A stretch of DNA of 9,328 nucleotides. It comes from CAZOBJ01 sp964577825. Its GTDB lineage: Bacteria; Planctomycetota; SZUA-567; JAFGNG01. The stretch spans positions 1 to 9,328 of the forward strand of contig CAZOBJ010000111.1 of the NCBI GenBank assembly GCA_964577825.1, written 5' to 3'. The notes under the pieces are model-generated. The model searched no databases. It was not told where the DNA came from and saw only the letters and a program-made list of their open reading frames with translations. A program made the position numbers and the translations under genes. Shown piece after piece: positions 1 to 6,334 of the stretch (position 1 is its first letter; the number at the start of each line of letters is the position of its first letter).

Positions 1-419
1 TCGCCCTGGTGGCGAGCCGATTCAACGAATTCATCGTCTCCAGGCTGATCGAGGGTGCGCAAGACGAGCTCAGCCGGCACGGAGCCTCGGACGAGGCCGT
101 GGACGTGATCTGGGTGCCGGGCGCCCTGGAGCTCGCTATGGTGGCGCAGCGCGTGGCCCGCAGCAAGCAGTACGGGGCCGTGCTGTGCCTCGGGGCCGTG
201 ATCCGGGGAGGCACGCCGCACTTCGACTACGTGGCCGGCCAAACGGCTCGCGGCATCGCCCAGGTGGCGCTGCAAGCGGACGTGCCGGTTGTATTCGGGG
301 TACTAACCACGGACACGATCGAGCAGGCCGTGGAGCGTGCCGGCACCAAGGCGGGCAACAGGGGCGCGGACGCGGCGCGCGCGGCTATGGAGCTCGTGAA
401 CCTGTACCAGCAGATCTGA
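1..419 (+). CDS. ribH: 6,7-dimethyl-8-ribityllumazine synthase (partial, 5' end outside window)
   Basis: Lumazine synthase makes 6,7-dimethyl-8-ribityllumazine from 5-amino-6-ribitylaminouracil and 3,4-dihydroxy-2-butanone 4-phosphate, the next-to-last step of riboflavin synthesis, in the cytoplasm. The frame is open from base 3 and ends in TGA at 417-419. About 138 residues are visible against a usual 150-160, so about 15-20 N-terminal residues lie outside the window. The GTG at position 9 is therefore an internal valine, not a start. Family landmarks are all present: SRFNEFIV near the visible N-terminus, VPGALEL in the middle, GAVIRGGTPHFDYV carrying the expected active-site His (about visible residue 73), and FGVLTTDTIEQAVERAGTKAGNRG carrying the conserved Arg and phosphate-contacting residues. 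Family members form pentamers or 60-subunit capsids; which applies here cannot be read. A small lipoprotein gene follows 22 bases downstream, then nusB, a common ribH neighbour. Confidence 0.97.
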   Translation, partial: ALVASRFNEFIVSRLIEGAQDELSRHGASDEAVDVIWVPGALELAMVAQRVARSKQYGAVLCLGAVIRGGTPHFDYVAGQTARGIAQVALQADVPVVFGVLTTDTIEQAVERAGTKAGNRGADAARAAMELVNLYQQI

Positions 420-441
420 GGCCGCGCTGCGGGAGAGGGCG

Positions 442-957
442 ATGTACGCAGGTCGGCCTTGGACATGGATCCTGTGCGCGACGGGGGCAATCGTTGCCTG
501 TGGATGCACCGGTCCCCTCGGCACGGGCGACTCGGGCACCACGGTGCGCATGCATGTGCCGTACGCGGCGGTGGCCGCGGTCCTCATCGACTGGGAGCGC
601 ACCGCGCAAGAGCAGGGCGTGGCCCGCAGGCAGCCGGTGGTGCGGCGGAATCCGTCTCTCGGCATCGAGCTCGTGAGCTTATCCGACCAGGTCCTTGTGC
701 AGAGATCGCCAGACAAGGATCGCGTGGAGGTACGCGTGGTCCAAGACGCCGGGCCGAATGGAGCCGGGTTGGCTCGCAGCACAGGCACGATCGTCCTGTC
801 CGCGCAACGAGAGGGCCCCCAGACCACGCAGGTCGAGGTGACCGCGCGAAGCGGCTCGGGCTTGTTCGCCGCCCGGGACGTATCTCTGGAGCGGCGGCTG
901 CTGAGCAGAATCGAGCTAGCGGCGGGCCGAGCCCACGCCTCCGCGGACGCGCCGTAG
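442..957 (+). CDS. putative small lipoprotein of unknown function between ribH and nusB
   Basis: I do not recognise this 171-residue protein. The start at 442 is supported by a purine-rich ribosome binding site (GGGAGAGGG at 431-439). The N-terminus looks like a lipoprotein signal: Arg5, a hydrophobic stretch at about 8-19, then IVAC with Cys20 as the likely lipidated residue; a second Cys sits at 22. The mature part opens with a Gly/Thr/Ser-rich linker, then a likely helix (about 40-60), several alternating hydrophobic/polar stretches that look like beta strands (about 70-150) and a C-terminal amphipathic helix (about 148-165). That order is loosely like a small helix-sheet domain such as the START/SRPBCC fold, but no motif supports it. 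It lacks the start-of-mature-chain pattern expected of LptE. It lies 22 bases after ribH and 11 before nusB, so it is probably cotranscribed with them. Its codon use looks like its neighbours'. The gene is likely real; the function is open. Confidence 0.75.
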   Translation: MYAGRPWTWILCATGAIVACGCTGPLGTGDSGTTVRMHVPYAAVAAVLIDWERTAQEQGVARRQPVVRRNPSLGIELVSLSDQVLVQRSPDKDRVEVRVVQDAGPNGAGLARSTGTIVLSAQREGPQTTQVEVTARSGSGLFAARDVSLERRLLSRIELAAGRAHASADAP

Positions 958-968
958 AGGGTCCTGCC

Positions 969-1370
969 ATGCGTCCGCGGACCCTGGGGCGGCGACTGGC
1001 CCTCCAGTACCTCTACCAGCACGACCTCACGGGCCCCGGGTGCGAGCCCATCGACGAGTTTCTGGCGGCCCACACCGACAAGCAAGCGGTTCGCTCGTTC
1101 GCCCGTGAGCGGATTCGACAGGCGCTGGACCGATGCGAAGACATTGATCGCCGCTTGCGCAGGTCGACCGCGAACTACAGCCTGGAACGGATCGCCACGG
1201 TGGAACGTAACGTCTTGCGGCTCGGTGTGGCCGAGATCCTGTCGGGACGGACGCCGTACAAGGTGGCCATTGACGAGGCGGTCAAACTGGCCAAGACTTT
1301 CGGCGGCCCGGACTCCGGCGCGTTCGTGAACGGCATTCTCGACCGAATCGCGCACGAGGAACGCCAGTGA
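969..1370 (+). CDS. nusB: transcription antitermination factor NusB
   Basis: NusB binds boxA RNA together with ribosomal protein S10 (NusE) and helps RNA polymerase read through terminators in rRNA operons. The 133-residue product matches the usual all-helical 130-160 residue family. The N-terminal RRLALQYLYQHDL (about 8-20) matches the basic RNA-binding first helix. The C-terminal half carries the strongest signature: NYSLERIATVERNVLRLGVAEIL (69-91), then PYKVAIDEAVKLAKTFGG and the closing SGAFVNGILDRIA (116-128). The ATG at 969 puts the first helix at the very N-terminus, as in relatives; the frame stays open further upstream but would run into the lipoprotein gene. A GAGGG (956-960) precedes the start. 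The stop overlaps the GTG start of the next gene by 4 bases, indicating translational coupling. Confidence 0.95.
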   Translation: MRPRTLGRRLALQYLYQHDLTGPGCEPIDEFLAAHTDKQAVRSFARERIRQALDRCEDIDRRLRRSTANYSLERIATVERNVLRLGVAEILSGRTPYKVAIDEAVKLAKTFGGPDSGAFVNGILDRIAHEERQ

Positions 1371-2209
1371 GCACCTCGCGCATCGTTGACCTGCACACGC
1401 ACACGACAGCGTCGGACGGACTGGTAAGCCCCGAGGCGCTGGTCGCGCGAGCCCGAGAAAAGGGGCTCGCGGCCGTGGCCGTCACGGACCATGACACCGT
1501 GGCCGCGCTCCGTGCCGCGTCCGAGGCCGGACGGGCCCAAGGCGTGGAGGTCCTGTGGGGCGTGGAAATCAGTTGTGTGCACAGCGGCCGCGAGGTGCAT
1601 GTGCTGGGCTACCTGCTGGAGCGGCCCACGGTGGTCGACGAGGCAGTGCGCAGGTTGCAGACCGGACGCGAAGAGCGCATGCGAGCCATGATCGAGCGCG
1701 CCAACGACCTCGGCCTGAGTGTCACCTACGCGGAGGTGGCGGCGCTCGCCGGGGGCGAGTCCCTGGGGCGGCCGCACCTCGCGCGGGCCTTGGCGCGCCT
1801 GGGGTATGTGCGCAGCGAAGAGGAGGCCTTCGGCCGGTACCTAGCTGACGACCGCCCGCTCAACGTGCCCAAGACTCGCTTGTCGATCGATGAGGCCGTG
1901 AAGACCGTCCGCCGAGCGGGCGGACTGCCCGTGTTGGCCCATCCGGGTCTGCACAAGCTCGACGACATGCTCGACGAGCTTGTGGACGCGGGCATTGCGG
2001 GGTTGGAGGCTTACTACCCCATGCACACCTCGGCGCAAACGGAACGATATCTTGCCTACGCGCGCAAGCGCAACCTGGCCGTGACCGGCGGCAGCGACTT
2101 CCACGGCGACGGCCTGCCGGACAGAGAGCTGGGCGGCGTGCGTGTGCCGTACGCGTGCGTCGAAGCGCTCAGAGATCGACGTGCGGGAAAGGACGCTTCA
2201 TGGCCTTGA
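1367..2209 (+). CDS. PHP-domain metal-dependent phosphoesterase (RNase AM/YciV-like)
   Basis: This 280-residue protein belongs to the PHP (polymerase and histidinol phosphatase) phosphoesterase family, whose members cut phosphoester bonds with a cluster of two or three metal ions. Visible metal-ligand motifs in order are DLHTHT (8-13), SDG (16-18), TDHDT (40-44), GVEIS (65-69), HVLGY (78-82), AHPG (192-195) and SDFHGD (243-248). The layout, including a helical insert at about 95-180, matches the RNase AM (YciV/TrpH) group. The best-studied member is a 5'-3' exoribonuclease acting on short RNAs and rRNA 5' ends and can also act on 3'-phosphoadenosine 5'-phosphate. The substrate here is inferred, not shown. 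The start is GTG at 1367 with GAGGA at 1356-1360, overlapping the nusB stop by 4 bases. Its place between nusB and ftsY fits an RNA-processing or nucleotide-cleanup role. Confidence 0.9.
   Translation: MSTSRIVDLHTHTTASDGLVSPEALVARAREKGLAAVAVTDHDTVAALRAASEAGRAQGVEVLWGVEISCVHSGREVHVLGYLLERPTVVDEAVRRLQTGREERMRAMIERANDLGLSVTYAEVAALAGGESLGRPHLARALARLGYVRSEEEAFGRYLADDRPLNVPKTRLSIDEAVKTVRRAGGLPVLAHPGLHKLDDMLDELVDAGIAGLEAYYPMHTSAQTERYLAYARKRNLAVTGGSDFHGDGLPDRELGGVRVPYACVEALRDRRAGKDASWP
2185..2193 (+). promoter_or_regulatory. ribosome binding site that decides the ftsY start
   Basis: GGGAAAGGA ends 6 bases before ATG 2200. The in-frame ATG at 2212 has only GAGG directly against it, too close to work. 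The site lies inside the 3' end of the PHP gene, so ribosomes finishing that gene would pass over it. Confidence 0.6.
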
Positions 2210-3192
2210 GGATGTTCGAACATCTGCGCCAAGGATTGGCCAAGACGCGGGCGCGCTTCGCGTCCGCGCTGGGCGGCCCACAGGCCTCCAGACGCAACGT
2301 GGACGAGGAGTTCCTGGAGAACCTCGAGGCCGCGCTGGTGGCCTCGGACCTGGGGCCTCGACTGTCGCTCGAGCTCGTGGACGAGGTCCGCGACCGCCAC
2401 CGCAAGCGCGAGGTGCGCACGCGCGAGCAAGCGATTTCCTTTGTGCGGGAGTCCCTCGTCGAGCGGCTGGAGGCCGGGGGAACCGAGCTCGCCCGAGCGA
2501 CGGAGAGCCCGACCGTCTATTTGCTGATCGGGGTGAACGGAACGGGAAAGACGACCACGGCGGCGAAGCTGGCCCATCGATTCAAAAGCGAAGGCCGCAA
2601 GGTGCTTCTTGCCGCGGGGGACACCTTCCGTGCGGCGGCGGGCGAGCAGCTCGCCCTGTGGGCCGAGCGCGTGGGCGTGGACCTTGTGCGCCACCGCGAA
2701 GGCACGGACCCGGGGGCCGTGGTCTTTGACGCCTGCCAGGCCGCGCGCACCCGAGGCATGGACGATTTGCTGGTCGATACCGCGGGGCGCCTACACACCA
2801 AGCAGAATCTGATGCGCGAGCTGGAAAAGATTCGCCGCGTCGTAGCCAAGCAAATCCTCGGGGCCCCGCACGAGGCCCTGCTCATCGTGGACGCAACCAC
2901 GGGACAGAACGCGCTGTCCCAAGCGCAGACCTTCGCCCAAGGGGTGGGACTGACCGGGCTCGTGCTCGCCAAGATCGACGGCACGGCCAAGGGCGGGATC
3001 GCGATCGCCATCAACCGCGAAGTGAACCTGCCGATCAAGCTCGTGGGCGTGGGCGAACAGGCCGAAGACCTGGCGTCCTTCGACCCGCGAGCATTCGTGG
3101 CCGCCATGTTCGAGGACCTGACGAAGTCCGACGAAGAGACGCCTGGGGGTCCGCAGGTTGCGCCCAACCCCGACCAAGAAGAGCAAGAGTAG
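2200..3192 (+). CDS. ftsY: signal recognition particle receptor FtsY (SRP GTPase)
   Basis: FtsY is the membrane-associated receptor that docks SRP-ribosome complexes at the translocon; it and Ffh activate each other's GTPase. With the start at 2200 the protein has 330 residues: a helical N domain (about 5-95) and a G domain with the P-loop GVNGTGKTTT (111-120), the DTFRAAAGEQL segment (141-151), DTAGR (193-197), the G4 motif AKID (257-260, usually TKxD) and the closing GVGE (283-286). GTAKGG (261-266) and the phrase DTFRAAA separate FtsY from Ffh, and no methionine-rich M domain is present. There is no long acidic N-terminal A domain; the first 20 residues are basic and amphipathic and could bind membrane. 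The last 20 residues form an acidic Pro/Glu-rich tail beyond the normal family end. ATG 2200 is preferred to ATG 2212 because GGGAAAGGA (2185-2193) is well spaced for it. It overlaps the PHP gene by 10 bases. Confidence 0.96.
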   Translation: MALRMFEHLRQGLAKTRARFASALGGPQASRRNVDEEFLENLEAALVASDLGPRLSLELVDEVRDRHRKREVRTREQAISFVRESLVERLEAGGTELARATESPTVYLLIGVNGTGKTTTAAKLAHRFKSEGRKVLLAAGDTFRAAAGEQLALWAERVGVDLVRHREGTDPGAVVFDACQAARTRGMDDLLVDTAGRLHTKQNLMRELEKIRRVVAKQILGAPHEALLIVDATTGQNALSQAQTFAQGVGLTGLVLAKIDGTAKGGIAIAINREVNLPIKLVGVGEQAEDLASFDPRAFVAAMFEDLTKSDEETPGGPQVAPNPDQEEQE

Positions 3193-3202
3193 GCGGCAGC
3201 CC

Positions 3203-4138
3203 ATGGACACGGCGGCCCTCACCGAAAAGCGGTCCGGCGCGATACGGCGCGTCACCATTGCGGGCCTTGTGGCCAACGTGCTCCTGGGCGCGCTCAAGTG
3301 CCTGGCCGGATGGTTCGGGCACAGCCAGGCCGTGCTCGCCGACGGGATCCACTCACTGGGTGACCTGATCTCCGACGTCGCGATTCTGGTCGGGGTGCGG
3401 TTCTGGTCCAAGCCGCGCGACGAGTCGCACCCCTATGGGCATGGGCGCATGGAACAGGTGGTCACCGTATTCCTGGCACTGGTGCTAGGCGGCACGGGCA
3501 TGGTCGTCGGGTATCGGGCCCTGGTGGCGCTCCCCGAAGGCCCGGCACAAGTGCCCACGCGCATGGCTCTGTGGGTGGCCCTGGCCAGCATCGTGACCAA
3601 GGAACTCTTGTACCAGTGGACCGCGCGCGCAGGGCATCGAAACAAGAGCGCGGCCGTGGTGGCCAATGCATGGCACCACCGGTCGGATGCCCTGTCCAGT
3701 ATACCGGCGGCCCTGAGCGTTGGCGTGGCGATTGTCGAGCCCTCGTGGCTATTCGTGGATCACATCGGCGCCGTGATTGTGGCGCTGTTCATCCTACAGG
3801 CGGCAGCGCGGATCGCCTTTCCGTCGCTGCGTCAGCTCGTGGACACAGCTCCGCCGCGTCGTCTGCGGCAGGCCGTGCTGGACAAGGCCCGCGCGGCACC
3901 AGGTGTCGACGCTGTCCATGAGCTGCGCACTCGCTACGTGGGGCCGGACCTTGCCATGGACCTGCACGTGGAGGTGGACCCGAACCTGACGGTGCGCGAG
4001 GGGCATGATATCGCCGAACGCGTCTCCGAAATGCTGCAAGCAGAATTCAGCGAGATCGTAGACGTGGTCGTGCACTTGGAGCCGCGTGGGGCGCACCATG
4101 GCGCGGACGGCCAGATGGAGCCGGCCAAAAGGCCTTGA
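3203..4138 (+). CDS. cation diffusion facilitator family metal transporter (zinc-type motif)
   Basis: This 311-residue inner-membrane protein belongs to the cation diffusion facilitator (CDF) family, which exports divalent metals such as Zn, Fe, Mn or Co in exchange for protons. The usual plan of six membrane segments plus a cytoplasmic ferredoxin-like domain can be seen. Membrane segments fall at about 17-37, 43-65, 86-108, 120-137, 163-180 and 184-202, and the C-terminal domain at about 215-295. TM2 carries HSLGD (His50, Asp54) and TM5 carries HHRSD (His158, Asp162); the loop HPYGHGRME (76-84) is a family hallmark. HxxxD in both TM2 and TM5 is the pattern of zinc exporters such as ZitB, whereas FieF/YiiP has DxxxD in TM2, so zinc is the best guess. 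The start at 3203 follows AGGCGG (3191-3196), 10 bases after the ftsY stop. An upstream in-frame ATG at 3158 would add a basic, unconserved stretch overlapping ftsY. Confidence 0.93.
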   Translation: MDTAALTEKRSGAIRRVTIAGLVANVLLGALKCLAGWFGHSQAVLADGIHSLGDLISDVAILVGVRFWSKPRDESHPYGHGRMEQVVTVFLALVLGGTGMVVGYRALVALPEGPAQVPTRMALWVALASIVTKELLYQWTARAGHRNKSAAVVANAWHHRSDALSSIPAALSVGVAIVEPSWLFVDHIGAVIVALFILQAAARIAFPSLRQLVDTAPPRRLRQAVLDKARAAPGVDAVHELRTRYVGPDLAMDLHVEVDPNLTVREGHDIAERVSEMLQAEFSEIVDVVVHLEPRGAHHGADGQMEPAKRP

Positions 4139-4164
4139 CCCGATCGGTCTGAGGCAACTAAGAT
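4135..4164 (+). promoter_or_regulatory. predicted sigma70-type promoter for the LysM-HIT-dgt block
   Basis: TTGACC (4135-4140) is separated by 18 bases from TAAGAT (4159-4164). These match the -35 consensus at 5 of 6 and the -10 consensus at 4 of 6. The spacer and following leader are less GC-rich than the surroundings. Transcription would begin near 4170-4172, giving a leader of roughly 29 bases before ATG 4200. The -35 box contains the TGA stop of the metal transporter gene. This is the only intergenic gap in the plus-strand run larger than 25 bases. Confidence 0.5.
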
Positions 4165-4199
4165 CGTACAGATCTACATGGTCCTGCACGGGGACGCCG

Positions 4200-4628
4200 A
4201 TGCGCCATTGGCTCGATGCATCAGCGGGTCGTCTGCGCCATCCGCGGTTGCGGGTGTGCGCAGCGGTCGCTGCCGTGACCGTCGGTCTGGGCGCGTGCCG
4301 GGCGATGCGGCGGCAAGAGTCTGCCAGGGGAGCGGACGCGGGCCCGATCCGCGCGACGGATGCGCAAACCGCACGGGTCCTCGGTCCTGTGGGCCACGAG
4401 GAGGGAGCGCGGTACTACGTGGTGCGTCGCGGAGACACGGTGGCTGCAATCGCCGGGCGCACGGGCGTGCCCGTCGGCACGCTTGCTCGCCGCAACGGTT
4501 TGGGAGACGGAGACCGGATCGAGGCGGGCCAGCGCCTCTTGATTCCTGAGATGAACGAAAGACCCATGCTCGCGTCGAGCAAGCTCGTTCGCGAAGTGCG
4601 CGGGCCTCGCGAAGGCGGTGCGCGATGA
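4200..4628 (+). CDS. LysM-domain lipoprotein
   Basis: The 142-residue product has a basic N-terminus (Arg/His at 2-18), a hydrophobic stretch (about 19-31) and the lipobox LGAC, with Cys33 as the predicted lipidated residue, so it should be anchored in a membrane facing the cell wall. A low-complexity linker (34-68) leads to one LysM domain at about 72-116. It begins YYVVRRGDTVAAIA, has the central LARRNGL and ends with the RIEAGQRLLIP signature. LysM domains bind N-acetylglucosamine in peptidoglycan. No catalytic domain follows; the last 26 residues are basic and polar, so it is probably a wall-binding or scaffold protein. The start at 4200 is chosen for the signal peptide and GGGGA at 4190-4194; earlier in-frame starts would lie in the transporter gene. 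The stop overlaps the next start by 4 bases (ATGA). Confidence 0.85.
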   Translation: MRHWLDASAGRLRHPRLRVCAAVAAVTVGLGACRAMRRQESARGADAGPIRATDAQTARVLGPVGHEEGARYYVVRRGDTVAAIAGRTGVPVGTLARRNGLGDGDRIEAGQRLLIPEMNERPMLASSKLVREVRGPREGGAR

Positions 4629-5161
4629 CCGAGAATACGAGCGAGGAGGTACTCTATGCGCCCTGGCGGATTCCGTATATCCGCCGCGCGAGCCGGGACG
4701 AGCAAGAAGGCTGCTTTCTGTGCGAGGCGCGCGATGCGGACGATCCCGTGCCGCATCTGGTGCTGGCCCGCGGAGCCCAAGCCTTCGTGCTCATGAATCG
4801 ATATCCGTATCACCCGGGGCACCTGATGATCGCCACGCACGCGCACCAGGGAGAGGTGGAAGAGGTAGGCGAAGAGGCCGCACGCGAGGCGTGGCGGTGG
4901 CTCGTAGTGTGCAAAGCGGTGCTGGCGGAGGTCATGCATCCGCGGGGCTTCAACATCGGGATCAATCAGGGTCGGTGCGCGGGCGCGGGGGTGGTCGACC
5001 ACTTCCACATGCACATCGTGCCTCGTTGGAGTGGAGACAACAACTTTATGCCGGTGCTCGCGAATACCCGCGTGTTCAGCCAAGCCCTGAAAGAGCTGTA
5101 CGCGGACTTGCACGCGGCCTTCGATGCGCACGAAGGCCCCGGCAGAAGGGGGCGTCCGTGA
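4625..5161 (+). CDS. HIT-family protein, Ap4A phosphorylase-like
   Basis: HIT (histidine triad) proteins are cytoplasmic nucleotide hydrolases, transferases or phosphorylases acting through a nucleotidyl-histidine intermediate. The 178-residue product carries the active-site triad HFHMHIV (126-132; His126, His128, His130). The N-terminal LYAPWRIPYI (10-19) and the CFLC pair (Cys30, Cys33; a likely zinc site) are typical of the group that includes mycobacterial Ap4A phosphorylase Rv2613c. FVLMNRYPYHPGHLMIATHAH (54-74) is the usual nucleotide-binding strand region, and GRCAGAGVVDH leads into the triad. The likely substrate is therefore a dinucleoside polyphosphate such as Ap4A, a stress-linked nucleotide, but this is inferred from family resemblance. 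Start and stop overlap the LysM and dgt genes by 4 bases each; AAGGCGG (4612-4618) precedes the start. Confidence 0.92.
   Translation: MTENTSEEVLYAPWRIPYIRRASRDEQEGCFLCEARDADDPVPHLVLARGAQAFVLMNRYPYHPGHLMIATHAHQGEVEEVGEEAAREAWRWLVVCKAVLAEVMHPRGFNIGINQGRCAGAGVVDHFHMHIVPRWSGDNNFMPVLANTRVFSQALKELYADLHAAFDAHEGPGRRGRP
5146..5152 (+). promoter_or_regulatory. ribosome binding site supporting the GTG start of dgt
   Basis: AAGGGGG ends 5 bases before GTG 5158, inside the last codons of the HIT gene. It supports the GTGA overlap start over the next in-frame ATG at 5221, which has no comparable site. Confidence 0.6.
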
Positions 5162-6309
5162 CTCGCCTGCGGCAGAGAGGCACCCAGGCGCGCGCTACTC
5201 GCGAGCTCCACTCGTGCGCGATGCGTCCCGAGGACTCCCGGTGCCGAGTCCATCCAGAGGCCGAGCACCCGTACCGCAGCGCCTTCCAGCGGGACCGGGA
5301 CCGCGTCATTCACAGCACTGCATTTCGCCGCCTGGAATACAAGACCCAGGTCTTCGTCAACCACGAAGGCGACCACTACCGCACGCGACTGACGCACACG
5401 CTGGAGGTCGCGCAGATCAGCCGGTCGCTCGCCCGGGCGCTGGGGCTCAATGAAGACCTGACCGAAGCTATCGCCCTGGCGCACGACCTGGGACACACGC
5501 CCTTCGGCCACGCCGGCGAGGAGGCGCTCAACGGGCTCATGTGCCATCACGGTGGGTTCGAACACAATGCCCATGGGCTGCGAGTAGTGGACTTGCTGGA
5601 ACGTCGGTATCCGGACTTCCCCGGACTGAACCTCAGCTTCGAGGTGCGCGAGAGCTTTGCCACGCACAGCACGCGCCACGAGTTCCCACAGCCCGTCGCG
5701 GACTTTCCGCGGGGGGGCATGCCCACGCTCGAGGCGCAGATCGTGTGCGTGGCCGACGAAATCGCCTACGACAACCACGATCTGGACGACGGTCTGCAAA
5801 GCGGGGTGCTGGACGAAGCGGACGTCGCGGAGCTGCGGATCTGGCAGACGGTGTCCGCCGACCAGGCCAGAAACATGGACGCGCAGTTGCGCCGAGCGCA
5901 GGCGATCCGCCGGCTGATCGACCTGGAGGCGACCGACGTGATCGAACAGACGCGGCGCAACCTGGACGCGGGCCCCGTCCGCACACCGGCCCAGGTCCGC
6001 GATCATGGAGAACGGCTGGTGGGCTTCAGTCCGGGACTTGCAGCGATGAAGGACGAACTCGAGGCGTTCCTCCACGAACGGTTTTATCGGTACTTCACCG
6101 TGCAGCGCATGTCGAACAAGGCCCGAGCGTTCTTGACGGATTTGTTCCGGGCCTACGTGGGGCATCCGGGAATGCTTCCACACGAGCATCAGGCGGAGGT
6201 GCACGCGTACGGGACCGAACGTGCCGTGTGCGACTACATTGCGGGCATGACGGATCGGTTCGCCCAACAGGAATACCGAAGACTGTTTCATCCGTTCGAG
6301 CTCACCTGA
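5158..6309 (+). CDS. dgt: deoxyguanosinetriphosphate triphosphohydrolase-like HD protein
   Basis: Dgt-family HD hydrolases split dNTPs, classically dGTP, into the nucleoside and triphosphate, lowering dNTP pools. The 383-residue product is the type 2 (shorter) form. Key residues are all present: the phosphate-contact region RSAFQRDRDRVIHSTAFRRL (40-59), His80 in RLTHTLEV, His109-Asp110 in AHDLGHTPFGH and Asp200 in VCVADEIAYDNHD, which together make the HD metal site. FEHNAHGLRVV (134-144) and NLSFEVRES are further family signatures. The start is GTG 5158, with AAGGGGG at 5146-5152 and a 4-base overlap with the HIT stop. It keeps the conserved DSRCRVHPE region and a short basic lead; ATG 5221 would cut into this lead. 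The frame is open far upstream, but that part overlaps the HIT gene and has no family resemblance. Relatives act on different dNTPs, so strict dGTP specificity is uncertain. Confidence 0.95.
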   Translation: MTRLRQRGTQARATRELHSCAMRPEDSRCRVHPEAEHPYRSAFQRDRDRVIHSTAFRRLEYKTQVFVNHEGDHYRTRLTHTLEVAQISRSLARALGLNEDLTEAIALAHDLGHTPFGHAGEEALNGLMCHHGGFEHNAHGLRVVDLLERRYPDFPGLNLSFEVRESFATHSTRHEFPQPVADFPRGGMPTLEAQIVCVADEIAYDNHDLDDGLQSGVLDEADVAELRIWQTVSADQARNMDAQLRRAQAIRRLIDLEATDVIEQTRRNLDAGPVRTPAQVRDHGERLVGFSPGLAAMKDELEAFLHERFYRYFTVQRMSNKARAFLTDLFRAYVGHPGMLPHEHQAEVHAYGTERAVCDYIAGMTDRFAQQEYRRLFHPFELT

Positions 6310-6334
6310 TCGTCCGACCAGGAGACCCGACCCG

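Noticed and set aside
9..11. GTG at position 9 as the start of ribH.
   Set aside because: The frame is open to the window edge, and the family needs about 15-20 more residues before SRFNEF, including the first beta strand.
303..1355. A 350-codon open frame on the minus strand across ribH, the lipoprotein gene and nusB.
   Set aside because: It runs opposite three supported genes, and long antisense frames are expected at this GC content. Its translation is Arg/Ser/Pro-rich with no recognisable domain.
4123..4134. GGCC-AAAA-GGCC inverted repeat as a terminator at the end of the metal transporter gene.
   Set aside because: The stem has only 4 base pairs, no T-run follows, and it lies inside the last codons of the gene.
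4178..4549. A 123-codon frame starting at ATG 4178, just after the predicted transcription start.
   Set aside because: It overlaps the LysM gene in another frame, its product is low-complexity Arg/Gly-rich, and the LysM frame has both a lipobox and a recognised domain.
4618..5157. The dgt frame stays open for 180 codons upstream of the chosen start, suggesting an N-terminal fusion.
   Set aside because: That stretch overlaps the well-supported HIT gene in another frame, is Arg/Gly/Ala-rich and has no domain. A good ribosome binding site sits before GTG 5158.
4966..6291. A 441-codon open frame on the minus strand opposite the HIT and dgt genes.
   Set aside because: It mirrors the highly conserved dgt coding sequence and shows no family motif. 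It is best explained as a GC-driven shadow.
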